Source: Clostridia bacterium DTU025 (GTDB lineage: Bacteria > Bacillota > DTU025). From it: a stretch of 55,495 nt of DNA. Below are positions 17,733-25,922 of the stretch, in pieces (position 1 is the stretch's first letter; every line of letters begins with the position of its first letter). The notes under the pieces are model-generated. The model made no database searches. It saw only the letters and a list, made by a program, of their open reading frames with translations, and was not told where the DNA came from. Both the position numbers and the translations under genes were made by a program. Location: the NCBI GenBank assembly GCA_001513145.1, contig LFSP01000023.1:1-55495 (forward strand), written 5' to 3'.

Positions 17733-18755
17733 CTACCTGAACTGCGACAGGAACCTGAGGTCGTTCTCGAACAACAGCCTCATGTCGTCGATACCGTACT
17801 TCAACATCACGATGCGCTCCAGGCCCATGCCGAACGCGAACCCCGTGAGCGCCTCCGGGTCATAGCCCACAGCCCTTAGTACGTTGGGATGCACCATGCC
17901 CGACCCCAGTATCTCGATCCAGCCCTCGCCCTTGCACACGCGGCATCCGGCGCCGCCGCACAGCCCGCACGACACGTCCATCTCCGCAGAAGGCTCTGTG
18001 AACGGGAAGTAGTGCGGCCTGAACCTGACCTTGCGGTCAGCGCCGTAGAACTGGTGTGCAAAGGCCGTCAGTACCCCTTTCAGGTCCGCAAAGGTGACGC
18101 CCTCGTCCACCAGCAGCCCCTCTATCTGATGGAAGACCGGCGAGTGAGTGGCGTCGATCTGGTCGCGCCGGTACACCTTGCCAGGCACCACCACCTTCAC
18201 CGGAGGCTTGCTCCGCTCCATCTCACGCACCTGCATGGGAGACGTCTGCGTTCTCAAGAGCACCGAGTCGCTGATGTAGAACGTGTCTTGAACGTCGCGG
18301 GCAGGGTGGTAAGCCGGGGTGTTCAGCGCCGTGAAGTTGTAGAACTCCGTCTCCACCTCGGGGCCCTCGATAACCTTGAATCCCATGTTCACGAAGATCT
18401 CGCACACCTCGCGTATGCCGATGGTGAGCGGGTGCGCCGACCCCAGCACGGGTGCCCTCCCCGGCATCGTGACGTCTATTGTCTCACGCCGGAGCCTCTC
18501 CTGCTTTTCCCGAGCAAGCAGCGCCGCCTGCCTGGCCTCCAGCTCGGCCTGAACCCTATCGCGAGCGCGGTTCAGCGCCTCGCCGAAAGCCGGGCGCAGC
18601 TCAGGGGCGAGCTGCCCCATCTGCCGGAGCAGTGCCGTGAGCTCCCCTTTCCGGCCCAGGAACCGCACGCGCACGTCTTCAAGAGCGTCGGTGGTCTCGG
18701 CCTGAGCGACGGCGTCCAGCGCCGTGCCGAGGATGGCCTCCAACCTCTCCTTCAC
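17733..18755 (-). CDS. pheS: Phenylalanyl-tRNA synthetase alpha subunit
   Basis: The 340-residue catalytic alpha chain of PheRS. It has an N-terminal coiled coil (about 1-90) and then the class II core, with GPEVETEFYNFTALN, HPARDVQDTFY, the motif 2 region VYRRDQIDATHSPVFHQIEG, and motif 3 GFAFGMGLERIVMLKYGI. A CGLCGGAGCRVCKGEGW insertion gives four cysteines in two pairs, common in this branch. It starts with GTG at 18755 inside a GTGA overlap with the tlyA stop, which implies coupling to tlyA. Confidence 0.97.
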   Translation of the reverse strand: MKERLEAILGTALDAVAQAETTDALEDVRVRFLGRKGELTALLRQMGQLAPELRPAFGEALNRARDRVQAELEARQAALLAREKQERLRRETIDVTMPGRAPVLGSAHPLTIGIREVCEIFVNMGFKVIEGPEVETEFYNFTALNTPAYHPARDVQDTFYISDSVLLRTQTSPMQVREMERSKPPVKVVVPGKVYRRDQIDATHSPVFHQIEGLLVDEGVTFADLKGVLTAFAHQFYGADRKVRFRPHYFPFTEPSAEMDVSCGLCGGAGCRVCKGEGWIEILGSGMVHPNVLRAVGYDPEALTGFAFGMGLERIVMLKYGIDDMRLLFENDLRFLSQFR

Positions 18756-19636
18756 AATAGATCACTCCTTCTATCGTCGCCTTTGAGCACTGCTTCTCCC
18801 TCATCCAGCGCCTCGGCGATCATGTCGTCGATGGGGAAACCGAATCCCGGTTCCCGCTCCGGGTCCTGCTCCGACCCTGCCTGCATCCGCTCCTGAAGCG
18901 GCCGAAACAACACCAAGAACTCCAGCGTGCCCGAGGAGCCCAGCACCGGCGATGCCATGGCCGCCGAAGGGCGCATCCCCGCCTCTGTGCCGGCACGGCA
19001 CGCTCTCCTGAGCGCCGCCTCATACTGCTCCCGCGACAGGTCCGGCCCGGAGGCCGGCACCTCGAACAGTGGCTTTACCAGCGCCACTATCTCCCGGTCA
19101 GGATCGTCCTGGACCAGGAGGCTAGCCACCACGGGAACCGCCACCGATAGAGACAGGTAGGAAAGGTCCATCACGCCCAGGCTCGGCGGCGGATCCAGGC
19201 TCTCAGGCCTCACGTCGCTGATGTTGGTCCTCTCCATGTTCCGAACCCTGGGATCCTGCCGGAGGCTGCCCGCCAGCTGGCCGTACCCCACGTCCACCGC
19301 GTACACCAGAGCGCAGCCGCGCTTGAGCAGGCAGTCCGTGAACCCTCCTGTGCTGGCACCTGCGTCCAGCGCCACCCTGCCCTCAGTGCGTATTCCCCAC
19401 CGGTCCAACGCAGCCTGCAGCTTCAGGCCTCCGCGCCCCACGTACGGAATGTCGCGGCCTTTGATCCGAATGCCCGCATCGGTGAGCACCGGCGTTCCTG
19501 GCTTGTCGACGCGAACCTCATTCACCAGCACCTGCCCTGCCATGATCAGGGCCTGTGCCTCCTTCATGTGGGAGCAGTATCCCCTGGCTACCAGCAGCTG
19601 GTCAAGGCGGGCGCGGCGTGCCGACGCTCCCTTCAC
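18752..19636 (-). CDS. tlyA: TlyA-family rRNA 2'-O-methyltransferase
   Basis: A 294-residue protein with an N-terminal S4 RNA-binding domain (RLDQLLVARGYCSHMKEAQAL) and an FtsJ-like Rossmann methyltransferase domain (ALDAGASTGGFTDCLL, VYAVDVGYGQLAGSLR, VMDLSYLSL). The family methylates 16S and/or 23S rRNA riboses; older annotations call it hemolysin. The GTG at 19636 fits best: an AAGGGAT site lies about 9 bases upstream, just beyond the T-box terminator, and the S4 domain begins at once. The last 35 or so residues are an acidic extension of low conservation. It is the first gene after the Phe T-box and overlaps pheS by 4 bases. Confidence 0.9.
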   Translation of the reverse strand: MKGASARRARLDQLLVARGYCSHMKEAQALIMAGQVLVNEVRVDKPGTPVLTDAGIRIKGRDIPYVGRGGLKLQAALDRWGIRTEGRVALDAGASTGGFTDCLLKRGCALVYAVDVGYGQLAGSLRQDPRVRNMERTNISDVRPESLDPPPSLGVMDLSYLSLSVAVPVVASLLVQDDPDREIVALVKPLFEVPASGPDLSREQYEAALRRACRAGTEAGMRPSAAMASPVLGSSGTLEFLVLFRPLQERMQAGSEQDPEREPGFGFPIDDMIAEALDEGEAVLKGDDRRSDLL

Positions 19637-19654
19637 CGCATTCACATCCCTTAC

Positions 19655-19922
19655 AAAAAAGCCCACGACGTACGTATGGGACGCAAGTCGTGGACTTCCG
19701 TGGTACCACCCATCTTTGCCTGTGGGCCTCTCGGTTCGGCACGCATGATGCCTCACCTCTGTAACGGGAGGACCCGGCTCAGCCTACAGGCGGAAACCCG
19801 CGTTCAGCCGGCAGCTCAGGAGCGAATTCCGAGCCTCACCTGGGGGCGCTTTCAGTCACGGCGCACCCTCCCTGCGCGCAGGTGCATGCGGCTCCACGGT
19901 CTCCCTCATCGCCTGTGGCACG
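19655..19922 (-). promoter_or_regulatory. T-box riboswitch, Phe (UUC) specifier, tlyA-pheST leader
   Basis: A complete T-box leader on the minus strand. Stem I begins near 19922 with the GATGAGG motif. The specifier TTC (complement of 19824-19826) sits in GGAATTCGCTCCTGAGC, the usual context, and reads Phe. The antiterminator core GGGTGGTACCACGG is at 19711-19698; ATGGG pairs with CCCAT and AAGTC with GACTT around the TGGTACC bulge. The competing terminator CCACGAC/GTCGTGG ends in a run of six T (19660-19655). Uncharged tRNA-Phe should stabilise the antiterminator and switch on tlyA, pheS and pheT. No separate promoter is visible between it and the upstream tRNA-Pro gene. Confidence 0.93.
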
Positions 19923-19943
19923 TTTCCGGTTTTGAAAAACTCT

Positions 19944-20020
19944 TGGTCGGGGCGACAGGATTTGAACCTGCGACATCATGGTCCCAAACCATGCGCTCTA
20001 CCAAGCTGAGCTACGCCCCG
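19944..20020 (-). tRNA. tRNA-Pro (anticodon TGG)
   Basis: A 77-base cloverleaf on the minus strand. The acceptor stem CGGGGCG pairs with CGCCCCG. The anticodon stem-loop is CATGG-TTTGGGA-CCATG, giving anticodon TGG. The T-loop GTTCAAATC is present, the discriminator is A, and the CCA end is encoded (TGG at 19944-19946 on the plus strand). It lies 33 bp after rdgB and about 20 bp before Stem I of the Phe T-box. Confidence 0.97.
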
Positions 20021-20053
20021 ATATCATCAGTCTACCACGGAGCAGGCGCTGGG

Positions 20054-20683
20054 TCAACGAGGGCAAGCCTTCGAGCAGGCGCCTCCGAGCAGCTCACGCA
20101 CGTGGGGCACTATGGCCCTGACGGCGATGGCCCTGTGGGACAACACGTTCTTCTCCTCCGCCGGAAGCTGCGCCAGGGTACATCCGCGGTGGGGCAGGAA
20201 GAACACGGGATCGTACCCAAACCCCCCGTCGCCCATGGGCTCCCGTGCGATCATGCCGTGCAGCTCGCCTAGGGCCGTCCGCATCTCGCCGCTGGGCATC
20301 GCCAGCGCCGCAACGCACACGAACTTCGCGCTCCGCTGGGAATCCGGAACGTTCCGCATGGCCTCCAGGAGCAGCCGGTACCTTCCCTCATCGTCCAGAT
20401 CGGGGCCGCCGTACCTGGCCGACATGACGCCCGGCGCCCCTCCCAGAGCGTCCACGCACAACCCCGAGTCGTCCGCCAGGGCCGGCAGGCCTGTGAACCT
20501 GGCGGCGTTCACCGCCTTCAGCACAGCGTTCTCGCGGAACGTGGCCCCAGACTCCTCCGTGTCCGGCGCCCCAGGCCAGTCTGCCAGGCTCAGCAGTCGT
20601 AGGCCCTCCATGTCCAATATCGCCGCGATCTCCGCAAGCTTCCCTCGATTCCTTGTCGCCACCACCAGCTTATCCGCGGTCAT
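20054..20683 (-). CDS. rdgB: XTP/dITP pyrophosphatase (RdgB/HAM1 family)
   Basis: A 209-residue house-cleaning enzyme that hydrolyses non-canonical purine triphosphates (dITP, XTP) to monophosphates and keeps them out of DNA and RNA. Motifs are VVATRNRGKLAEI (substrate-binding lysine), FRENAVLKA, PALADDSGLCVDAL (metal and base-pocket acids) and GDGGFGYDPVF. The ATG at 20683 overlaps the rph stop by one base (TGATG), so translation is probably coupled. The rph-rdgB order is common in Firmicutes. Confidence 0.95.
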   Translation of the reverse strand: MTADKLVVATRNRGKLAEIAAILDMEGLRLLSLADWPGAPDTEESGATFRENAVLKAVNAARFTGLPALADDSGLCVDALGGAPGVMSARYGGPDLDDEGRYRLLLEAMRNVPDSQRSAKFVCVAALAMPSGEMRTALGELHGMIAREPMGDGGFGYDPVFFLPHRGCTLAQLPAEEKNVLSHRAIAVRAIVPHVRELLGGACSKACPR

Positions 20684-21420
20684 CACGTCCCCAGGGCGAT
20701 CCTGCCGGCAACGTCGCCCAGCGCCTCCCTCTGCGCCCGGCACAGCTGCCTGATGCCTCCCGCCGCCACATCCAGCAACCTGTCAAGGTCCTCCCGGCTG
20801 AAGGGCGCGCCCTCCGCCGTGCCCTGCACCTCCACGAGCCCGCCCAACGAGGTCATCACCACGTTCATATCCACCTCTGCCTGCGAGTCCTCGGCATAGC
20901 ACAGGTCCAGCATCAGCTGTCCACCCACCAGGCCCACGCTGATAGCCGCCAGGTAGTCGCGGACCGGCAGCACCTTCCCTGCGTATCGCTCCATCGAGGC
21001 CAGCAGGTCCACCATGGCCACGAAGGCGCCGGTTATCGAGGCGGTTCGGGTGCCGCCATCGGCCTGGATCACGTCGCAGTCAACCCACACAGTGCACTCT
21101 CCCAGCTCCTCCTGGTTCACCACGGCACGAAGGGAGCGGCCTATGAGACGCTGTATCTCCTGTGTACGGCCGCTTATTCTGCCCGCGCGTTCCCTTGGAG
21201 TCCTATCAAGCGTGGCCATGGGCAGCATCGAGTACTCCGCGCTCACCCAGCCCTTGCCCGTTCCCTTCACGTGCATGGGCGGCCTCTCGTCAAAGGACGC
21301 GGCGCACAACACCTTCGTGTCGCCCATCTCCACAAGCACGGAACCTGGAGCGTGCTTTATGTAATGTCTCGTTATCCTGACGGGCCTGAGCTCATCAAAG
21401 GCCCTGCCGTCGATTCTCAT
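20683..21420 (-). CDS. rph: Ribonuclease PH
   Basis: A 245-residue phosphate-dependent 3'-5' exoribonuclease that trims tRNA 3' ends. It has the full family pattern: [16 protein letters not shown] at the start, [23 protein letters not shown] with the phosphate-site region [17 protein letters not shown], and [19 protein letters not shown]. The ATG at 21420 follows a strong GGAGGGAGG. The frame extends 83 codons further upstream but only as antisense-like composition over the neighbouring gene. Its start overlaps the stop of the metallo-beta-lactamase-fold gene (ATGA). Confidence 0.96.
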   Translation of the reverse strand: MRIDGRAFDELRPVRITRHYIKHAPGSVLVEMGDTKVLCAASFDERPPMHVKGTGKGWVSAEYSMLPMATLDRTPRERAGRISGRTQEIQRLIGRSLRAVVNQEELGECTVWVDCDVIQADGGTRTASITGAFVAMVDLLASMERYAGKVLPVRDYLAAISVGLVGGQLMLDLCYAEDSQAEVDMNVVMTSLGGLVEVQGTAEGAPFSREDLDRLLDVAAGGIRQLCRAQREALGDVAGRIALGT

Positions 21421-22253
21421 GATTGCCTCCCTCCGGCCCCGTGCGTGCACGGAGCCTGCAGATGATACGTGCAACCGATGGCCGAAGCCCAGGCTCTCTT
21501 GCCGAAGGCCTCCGACGCCGCCGTGGCGACCGACGCGACGTCGGCGTCCGGCGCGAAGTGAGTGAGGATCAACCTCTCCACCTGCGCCTCGCGGGCCACC
21601 TGCCCTATGTGCTCCGGCCACACGTGCCCCGCCGCGATCCCAGTCTGGTCCGTAGCGGCCACGGCACACTCGCTCAACAGCACGCGGCTACGCCGGGCCA
21701 GCCGCACCAGCGCGTCGCACGGCCCCGTGTCGGACGTGTACCCCAGCAGCCAGCGCTGCGAGCCCCCCGCCTTCGCGCCGCGCGTCTTGGGCTGCAGGCT
21801 CACCCCGTACGACTGCACTGCGTGGCTCATAGCCTCAAAATGCAGGCTCAAGTCCTGCAGTTCCACAGTCTTCCCGTCTTCCACGGGAACAACATCGAAA
21901 AGGTCGACATAGCCATCGCCGATGTACGTCGCGACGAAATCGTCCAAACCGTCCACAGGCAAGAGCAGCGTCATGGGCCCATGCAGCGCTCCCTGGTTCT
22001 TCGCCTTCCTCAGGGCGTACCTCAGGGTGAGGATGTCGGAGAAATGGTCGGGATGGTAGTGCGAGATCACGAGCGCCTGCGCCGCACCGATGTCGCCAGC
22101 CAGCTGCAGGCGGGCAAGGGTTCCCGGGCCCAAGTCCATCACCAGCCTGGTGCCTCCGCACTCCACGAGGTATCCTGAGCACGCCCCTGCGGGGCCGGGG
22201 AACGGTCCCTGGTTTCCGAGGATCGTCAAGCTGAGGCAGGACAGCACGGGCAT
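21417..22253 (-). CDS. Metallo-beta-lactamase-fold hydrolase (RNase Z-like)
   Basis: A 278-residue MBL-fold protein of the short RNase Z/phosphodiesterase-like group. It has [14 protein letters not shown] (the HxHxDH metal motif), a distal LLSECA aspartate/glutamate region, [10 protein letters not shown], and [10 protein letters not shown] near the C-terminus. The opening [25 protein letters not shown] is typical. Substrate unknown; cyclic nucleotides or RNA are possible. Between murI and rph it could be co-expressed with RNA maturation genes. The start is ATG 22253 or GTG 22247; GGAGGG lies directly before the ATG, which is too close for normal use and favours the GTG or a leaderless start. 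Confidence 0.82.
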   Translation of the reverse strand: MPVLSCLSLTILGNQGPFPGPAGACSGYLVECGGTRLVMDLGPGTLARLQLAGDIGAAQALVISHYHPDHFSDILTLRYALRKAKNQGALHGPMTLLLPVDGLDDFVATYIGDGYVDLFDVVPVEDGKTVELQDLSLHFEAMSHAVQSYGVSLQPKTRGAKAGGSQRWLLGYTSDTGPCDALVRLARRSRVLLSECAVAATDQTGIAAGHVWPEHIGQVAREAQVERLILTHFAPDADVASVATAASEAFGKRAWASAIGCTYHLQAPCTHGAGGRQS

Positions 22254-22259
22254 CCCTCC

Positions 22260-22265
22260 AGTATA
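22260..22265 (-). promoter_or_regulatory. -10 element six bases from the MBL-fold gene ATG
   Basis: On the minus strand TATACT is followed by GGAGGG and then ATG at 22253. Transcription starting about 7 bases after the -10 would begin at or beside the ATG. No convincing -35 is seen. The same layout occurs before murI. Confidence 0.35.
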
Positions 22266-22293
22266 CAAGCTAAATCCGCCCAATCCGACGCGA

Positions 22294-23130
22294 TCACACA
22301 GGCTCCGCCGGCTCCACCTCAGGGATATCCCAGCCCAGAAGCTCAGCCGCAATGGCCCTGAACTGGGCTGGATCGCCGCTGCACACGAACTCCACCGCTC
22401 CGGCACCGCCGCAACGGCCCGGAGCACCCTTCCCGGCCGACGGCGCGACCTCCGCCTCGTCGACGGCCCTCGTAACCTCTCTAGCCACCTCCCTGGCCAC
22501 CTCGCGGGCGGGATCCACCAGTGCCACTCCCAGCCCCACTTCCTCGCGGACGGCCGTGTGCAGGAAGGGATAGTGGGTGCAGCCGTACAGGATCGAATCC
22601 ACCTCGGCCTCCATCAGGGGGCCCAGGTACTCCCTGAGAGCCCTGCGCACGCGCGCCCCGTCTAACTCGCCGCGCTCCACCAGCGGGACCAGTTCGGGAC
22701 ACGCCTGCTGCACCACCACGGCGCCGGGCCGGCGCCCCGCGATGGCCTCGGTGTACGCCCGGCTTCGCACGGTGTTCACGGTGGCCATCACGCCGATCCT
22801 GCCCGATGCCGAGGCCCGCGCCACCGCGGAGGCGCCGCAGTCTATCATTCCCACGAAGGGCACGCTCAAGCGCTGCCTCAGGGCCTGCAGCGCCAGCGCA
22901 GACGAGGTGTTGCACGCCACGGCCACGATGGCTGCGCCACGTTCCATAAGATACTGGGAGATGCCTGTCGCGAAGCGGACGATCTCGTCAGGCGCCCTGT
23001 CGCCGTAAGGCAGATGTGCGGTGTCAGCGTAGTAGATTATGTCATGGGCTGGCAGGGCCTCCCTTATGGCTTTGAGCACCGTGAGCCCGCCTACCCCGGA
23101 ATCGAAAACGCCAATGCTGGTTGAGTCCAT
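22294..23130 (-). CDS. murI: Glutamate racemase
   Basis: A 278-residue cofactor-independent racemase supplying D-glutamate for peptidoglycan. It has IGVFDSGVGGLTV (catalytic Asp), YYADTAHLPYGDR, AVACNTSSALAL (first catalytic Cys) and YGCTHYPFL (second catalytic Cys). Residues around 218-228 hold a short tandem repeat (AREV three times). An Ala/Gly-rich segment before the C-terminus makes it slightly longer than most. The ATG at 23130 is preceded by AAGGGC with no proper spacing and by TATACT six bases upstream. First gene of the murI-MBL-rph-rdgB cluster. Confidence 0.95.
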   Translation of the reverse strand: MDSTSIGVFDSGVGGLTVLKAIREALPAHDIIYYADTAHLPYGDRAPDEIVRFATGISQYLMERGAAIVAVACNTSSALALQALRQRLSVPFVGMIDCGASAVARASASGRIGVMATVNTVRSRAYTEAIAGRRPGAVVVQQACPELVPLVERGELDGARVRRALREYLGPLMEAEVDSILYGCTHYPFLHTAVREEVGLGVALVDPAREVAREVAREVTRAVDEAEVAPSAGKGAPGRCGGAGAVEFVCSGDPAQFRAIAAELLGWDIPEVEPAEPV

Positions 23131-23136
23131 GCCCTT

Positions 23137-23142
23137 AGTATA
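23137..23142 (-). promoter_or_regulatory. -10 element six bases from the murI ATG
   Basis: TATACT on the minus strand, then AAGGGC, then ATG at 23130. As for the MBL-fold gene, this spacing would place the transcript start at the initiation codon. The -35 region is weak, so the call is tentative. Confidence 0.35.
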
Positions 23143-23219
23143 CTCTGACGGACGCCGTAATTGTAGTGTCGGTCCGCGCAGTGTCGATCATAGGCCGGAC
23201 AAGGCTTGGCACCAGGCCT

Positions 23220-25796
23220 CTAGTCCGAAGCCGGCTCGCGCTCAGGCTCACGTTCAGGCCTAGGCTCGGGACCTGGCTCGTTCGTCAGCTCACCGTCGGG
23301 CCCACCGTACTGCGTGCTGGCGGGTGGTTCTTCCTCAGCCTCCCCGACGGCCTCCACGTCTCCTTCGTCGGTACCCCCCGCCGTCGCCTCCGTCGCGCCC
23401 TCGTCCCGATGCGGGACGTCGGTCCCCGGCGGGTCGCTCTCCGGCGTGTCGCCTCCCGGCGCTGTGACCTGAGAGGAACCCTCCTCGGTCACGCTCTCCT
23501 CGAGCCTCTCGGGCAGGGGCCCTTCCAGCCCCTCCGGCACGTCCACCGATTCCTCCGGCAAGCTCTCGCCCGAAGCGGCCTCGCCGCCGGCTGCCGCCGT
23601 GTCCTCTTCCGGCACGCCGTCCTCCGTGGGCCCATCGACAGGCTCTTCCTCGGGCCCCACCGCGGTTCCCTCCTGACCCTCGCCGCCAACGCTACCCGTG
23701 TCGCTCGCGTCGCTCCCATCACCCGCATCAACCGCGTCAACCGCATCGGCGGCGTCGCCCGCGACCTCCGCGCCACTCCCGTAATCCACCACAGAGGGCG
23801 TCCACGTCTCGTCCACCGGCTCGCCGCGCAGCCTCGCCAGCCAGCGCTGGTAAATCTCTGACCGGAAGTACGCCTCGATGCCGTTGAAGATCCCCTCGGC
23901 CGCCTTCTCGCGGAACGACGTGTCCTGCAGCCTCGAGAACTCATAATCGTTAGACAGGAACGCCACTTCCACCAGCACTGCTGGGATGTTGGTGTGCCTC
24001 AGCACGTAGAGGTTCCGCGACTTCACCTTCCTATCAAGCAGGTTGATCGACCGCAGCAGGTACGTGTGCACCAAGACGCCCAGTTCTTGGCTGTATGGCG
24101 CTAGATTATAGTAGAACGTCTCGGTGCCACCCGGGAATATGTCGAACACCGAGTTGCAGTGTATCGACACGAACGCGTCAGCGCCCGACGAGTTCGCCTT
24201 CTCCACGCGCTCCTCGAGCTCCATGCTGATGTCGTCATCCCTGGTCATGACCACCTCAGCCCCGGCCTCCACCAGCAGGTTCCGAAGCCGGATCGCTATG
24301 TCGAGGTTGATGTCCTTCTCGTACACCCTTCCCCGCACCGCGCCCGGGTCAGCGCCGCCGTGCCCGGGGTCTATGATCACGCGCCTTCTCCACAACGGGG
24401 AGACGGCTACCCTTATCCTCAGCCTGCACGGGTCGGGGCGCTCCAGCTCGTGTGCGAAGTCGCCCGGAAGGTCCACCACGGCCCTGGCCGTATCCGGGCT
24501 GAACTGGGCCATCCGCAGACCGATCCCCGTGCTGGTCTCCCCGCTCACCTGTGGGCCCAAGCTTCCGCCGCCTGCGGCCGCCTGGCTCGAAGTCACCGCC
24601 GTCGGCACCCACACGCCGGGGAGGTCGATGGCGATCCTGTGCGGCGCCTTCAGCCGCATCACGTTCACGTCCACCGACCCCGACGTCACCAGCTCCACCA
24701 CAGTGGCCCCAGGCTCATCCCAGATCAGCGCCTCCACTATCTCAACGGCGAAGTCAATCCGCCAACTGGTGCCGTCGTCGCCGGCTCGCCTTATCAGGGG
24801 CCGCAGCGCCTCGCTGGTGACCGCCACGATCCTCACGGTATCGTCATACGCCTGCTCTGCCCGCACCTCCTGGATGCTCTCGCCGCCCAGCTCCGAATGC
24901 TCAAACTCCGCCGGCAGGCTCGTGCCGGGAAGGCTGATCACAGTCACCCCAGGGGCAGACTCCTCCGACAGCACGGGCCTCACAGGCGAAGACGTCCTCA
25001 CCACAAGGCCCGGCATGGCCGACGAATCGTCCAGGCTGACCTCGCTCAACATGGAGTTGAACATCAGTTGGATGCTGGAAAGATCCTCCCCCACCTTGCT
25101 GACTCTGTATCCCACGGGCCGATCCAGGTCGGCCACTACCCTCACCACTCCGGGCCTGTTCATTCCCGCCCTAACCTGGGCAACCCCACCGGCTCCCACA
25201 GACACCGGCACGAACTCGTCCAGGATAACCGCGTCGAAGATGTCCACTACCACCCTGTCAGGCGCGGTCAACGCGAACGCGGTGTAGCTGAGCTCCCTTT
25301 CGCCCGTTATCGCCACCCGGGGCCTTCCATCCTCCACCGCGACATCCACCGACACGACGGCTCGCTTCACGTACACCCTGAGGGTGGAACCACTGGCGTC
25401 AAGCGCCCAGGCCAGGCCGAGGTGGCCGAGATCCTCAACGGCCAGCGCCAGCCTTCCATCGTAAGACATGACGCCCCCCGACAGCTGCTGGCTCGCGCCG
25501 TTCACCGTCACCCTGCCAGACGACGTCGCGAAGATCGCCACCGTGCGGTGGGCGGTGAACACCGCCTCCTTGGTGGCGTCAATCCATTGCACCACGCCTC
25601 CCAGTGCCTCCGCCAGAGGGCGCAGCGGCACAGCCAGGCCGCCATCCTCTCGCCTGATGGCCGTCTCCTGAAGCTGCACGGATGCGCCGTCCCTCTCCAC
25701 CACCACAGAAGGCAGCGCCGCCGCGTCCTGCGCCATGGCTACGCCGGACACGGCCAGGCACGCAAGGGCCACTGCCATTACCACGCGTAAGCGCAA
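23220..25796 (-). CDS. Secreted N-acetylmuramoyl-L-alanine amidase with AMIN domains and acidic tail
   Basis: An 858-residue exported cell-wall hydrolase. It has a signal peptide (1-22, ending AMA-QD), a copper-amine-oxidase-N-like beta domain (about 25-135), two AMIN-type domains (RVVVDIFDAVILDEFVPVSV and RIAIDLPGVWVPTA) that bind peptidoglycan, then an Amidase_3 catalytic domain (about 470-655). Zinc-site motifs are IIDPGHGGADPG, YEKDINLD, VSIHCNS and VLVEVAFLSNDYE. The last 200 or so residues are an unusually acidic Glu/Asp/Pro/Gly/Ser tail ending PEREPEREPASD. It starts at the TTG at 25796 with GGGGGAG 7 bases upstream. The gene stands alone, divergent from the GreA-fusion gene. It could act in vegetative or spore cortex remodelling. 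Confidence 0.92.
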   Translation of the reverse strand: MRLRVVMAVALACLAVSGVAMAQDAAALPSVVVERDGASVQLQETAIRREDGGLAVPLRPLAEALGGVVQWIDATKEAVFTAHRTVAIFATSSGRVTVNGASQQLSGGVMSYDGRLALAVEDLGHLGLAWALDASGSTLRVYVKRAVVSVDVAVEDGRPRVAITGERELSYTAFALTAPDRVVVDIFDAVILDEFVPVSVGAGGVAQVRAGMNRPGVVRVVADLDRPVGYRVSKVGEDLSSIQLMFNSMLSEVSLDDSSAMPGLVVRTSSPVRPVLSEESAPGVTVISLPGTSLPAEFEHSELGGESIQEVRAEQAYDDTVRIVAVTSEALRPLIRRAGDDGTSWRIDFAVEIVEALIWDEPGATVVELVTSGSVDVNVMRLKAPHRIAIDLPGVWVPTAVTSSQAAAGGGSLGPQVSGETSTGIGLRMAQFSPDTARAVVDLPGDFAHELERPDPCRLRIRVAVSPLWRRRVIIDPGHGGADPGAVRGRVYEKDINLDIAIRLRNLLVEAGAEVVMTRDDDISMELEERVEKANSSGADAFVSIHCNSVFDIFPGGTETFYYNLAPYSQELGVLVHTYLLRSINLLDRKVKSRNLYVLRHTNIPAVLVEVAFLSNDYEFSRLQDTSFREKAAEGIFNGIEAYFRSEIYQRWLARLRGEPVDETWTPSVVDYGSGAEVAGDAADAVDAVDAGDGSDASDTGSVGGEGQEGTAVGPEEEPVDGPTEDGVPEEDTAAAGGEAASGESLPEESVDVPEGLEGPLPERLEESVTEEGSSQVTAPGGDTPESDPPGTDVPHRDEGATEATAGGTDEGDVEAVGEAEEEPPASTQYGGPDGELTNEPGPEPRPEREPEREPASD

Positions 25797-25922
25797 CAGG
25801 ATCTCCCCCGTTCAAATCGACGACATTCGTATGTTTTCGACTTGACGGGGCGTTCTCCTTCGCATCCAGCTAGCCGACTATTTCCATACTGGGTGGGCAT
25901 CATACAACTGGGAGGGATACAG

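Noticed and set aside
22430-22520. Tandem AREV repeat in murI as a possible slippage or phase-variation site
   Set aside because: The repeats are diverged at DNA level, in frame, and too few to suggest variation.
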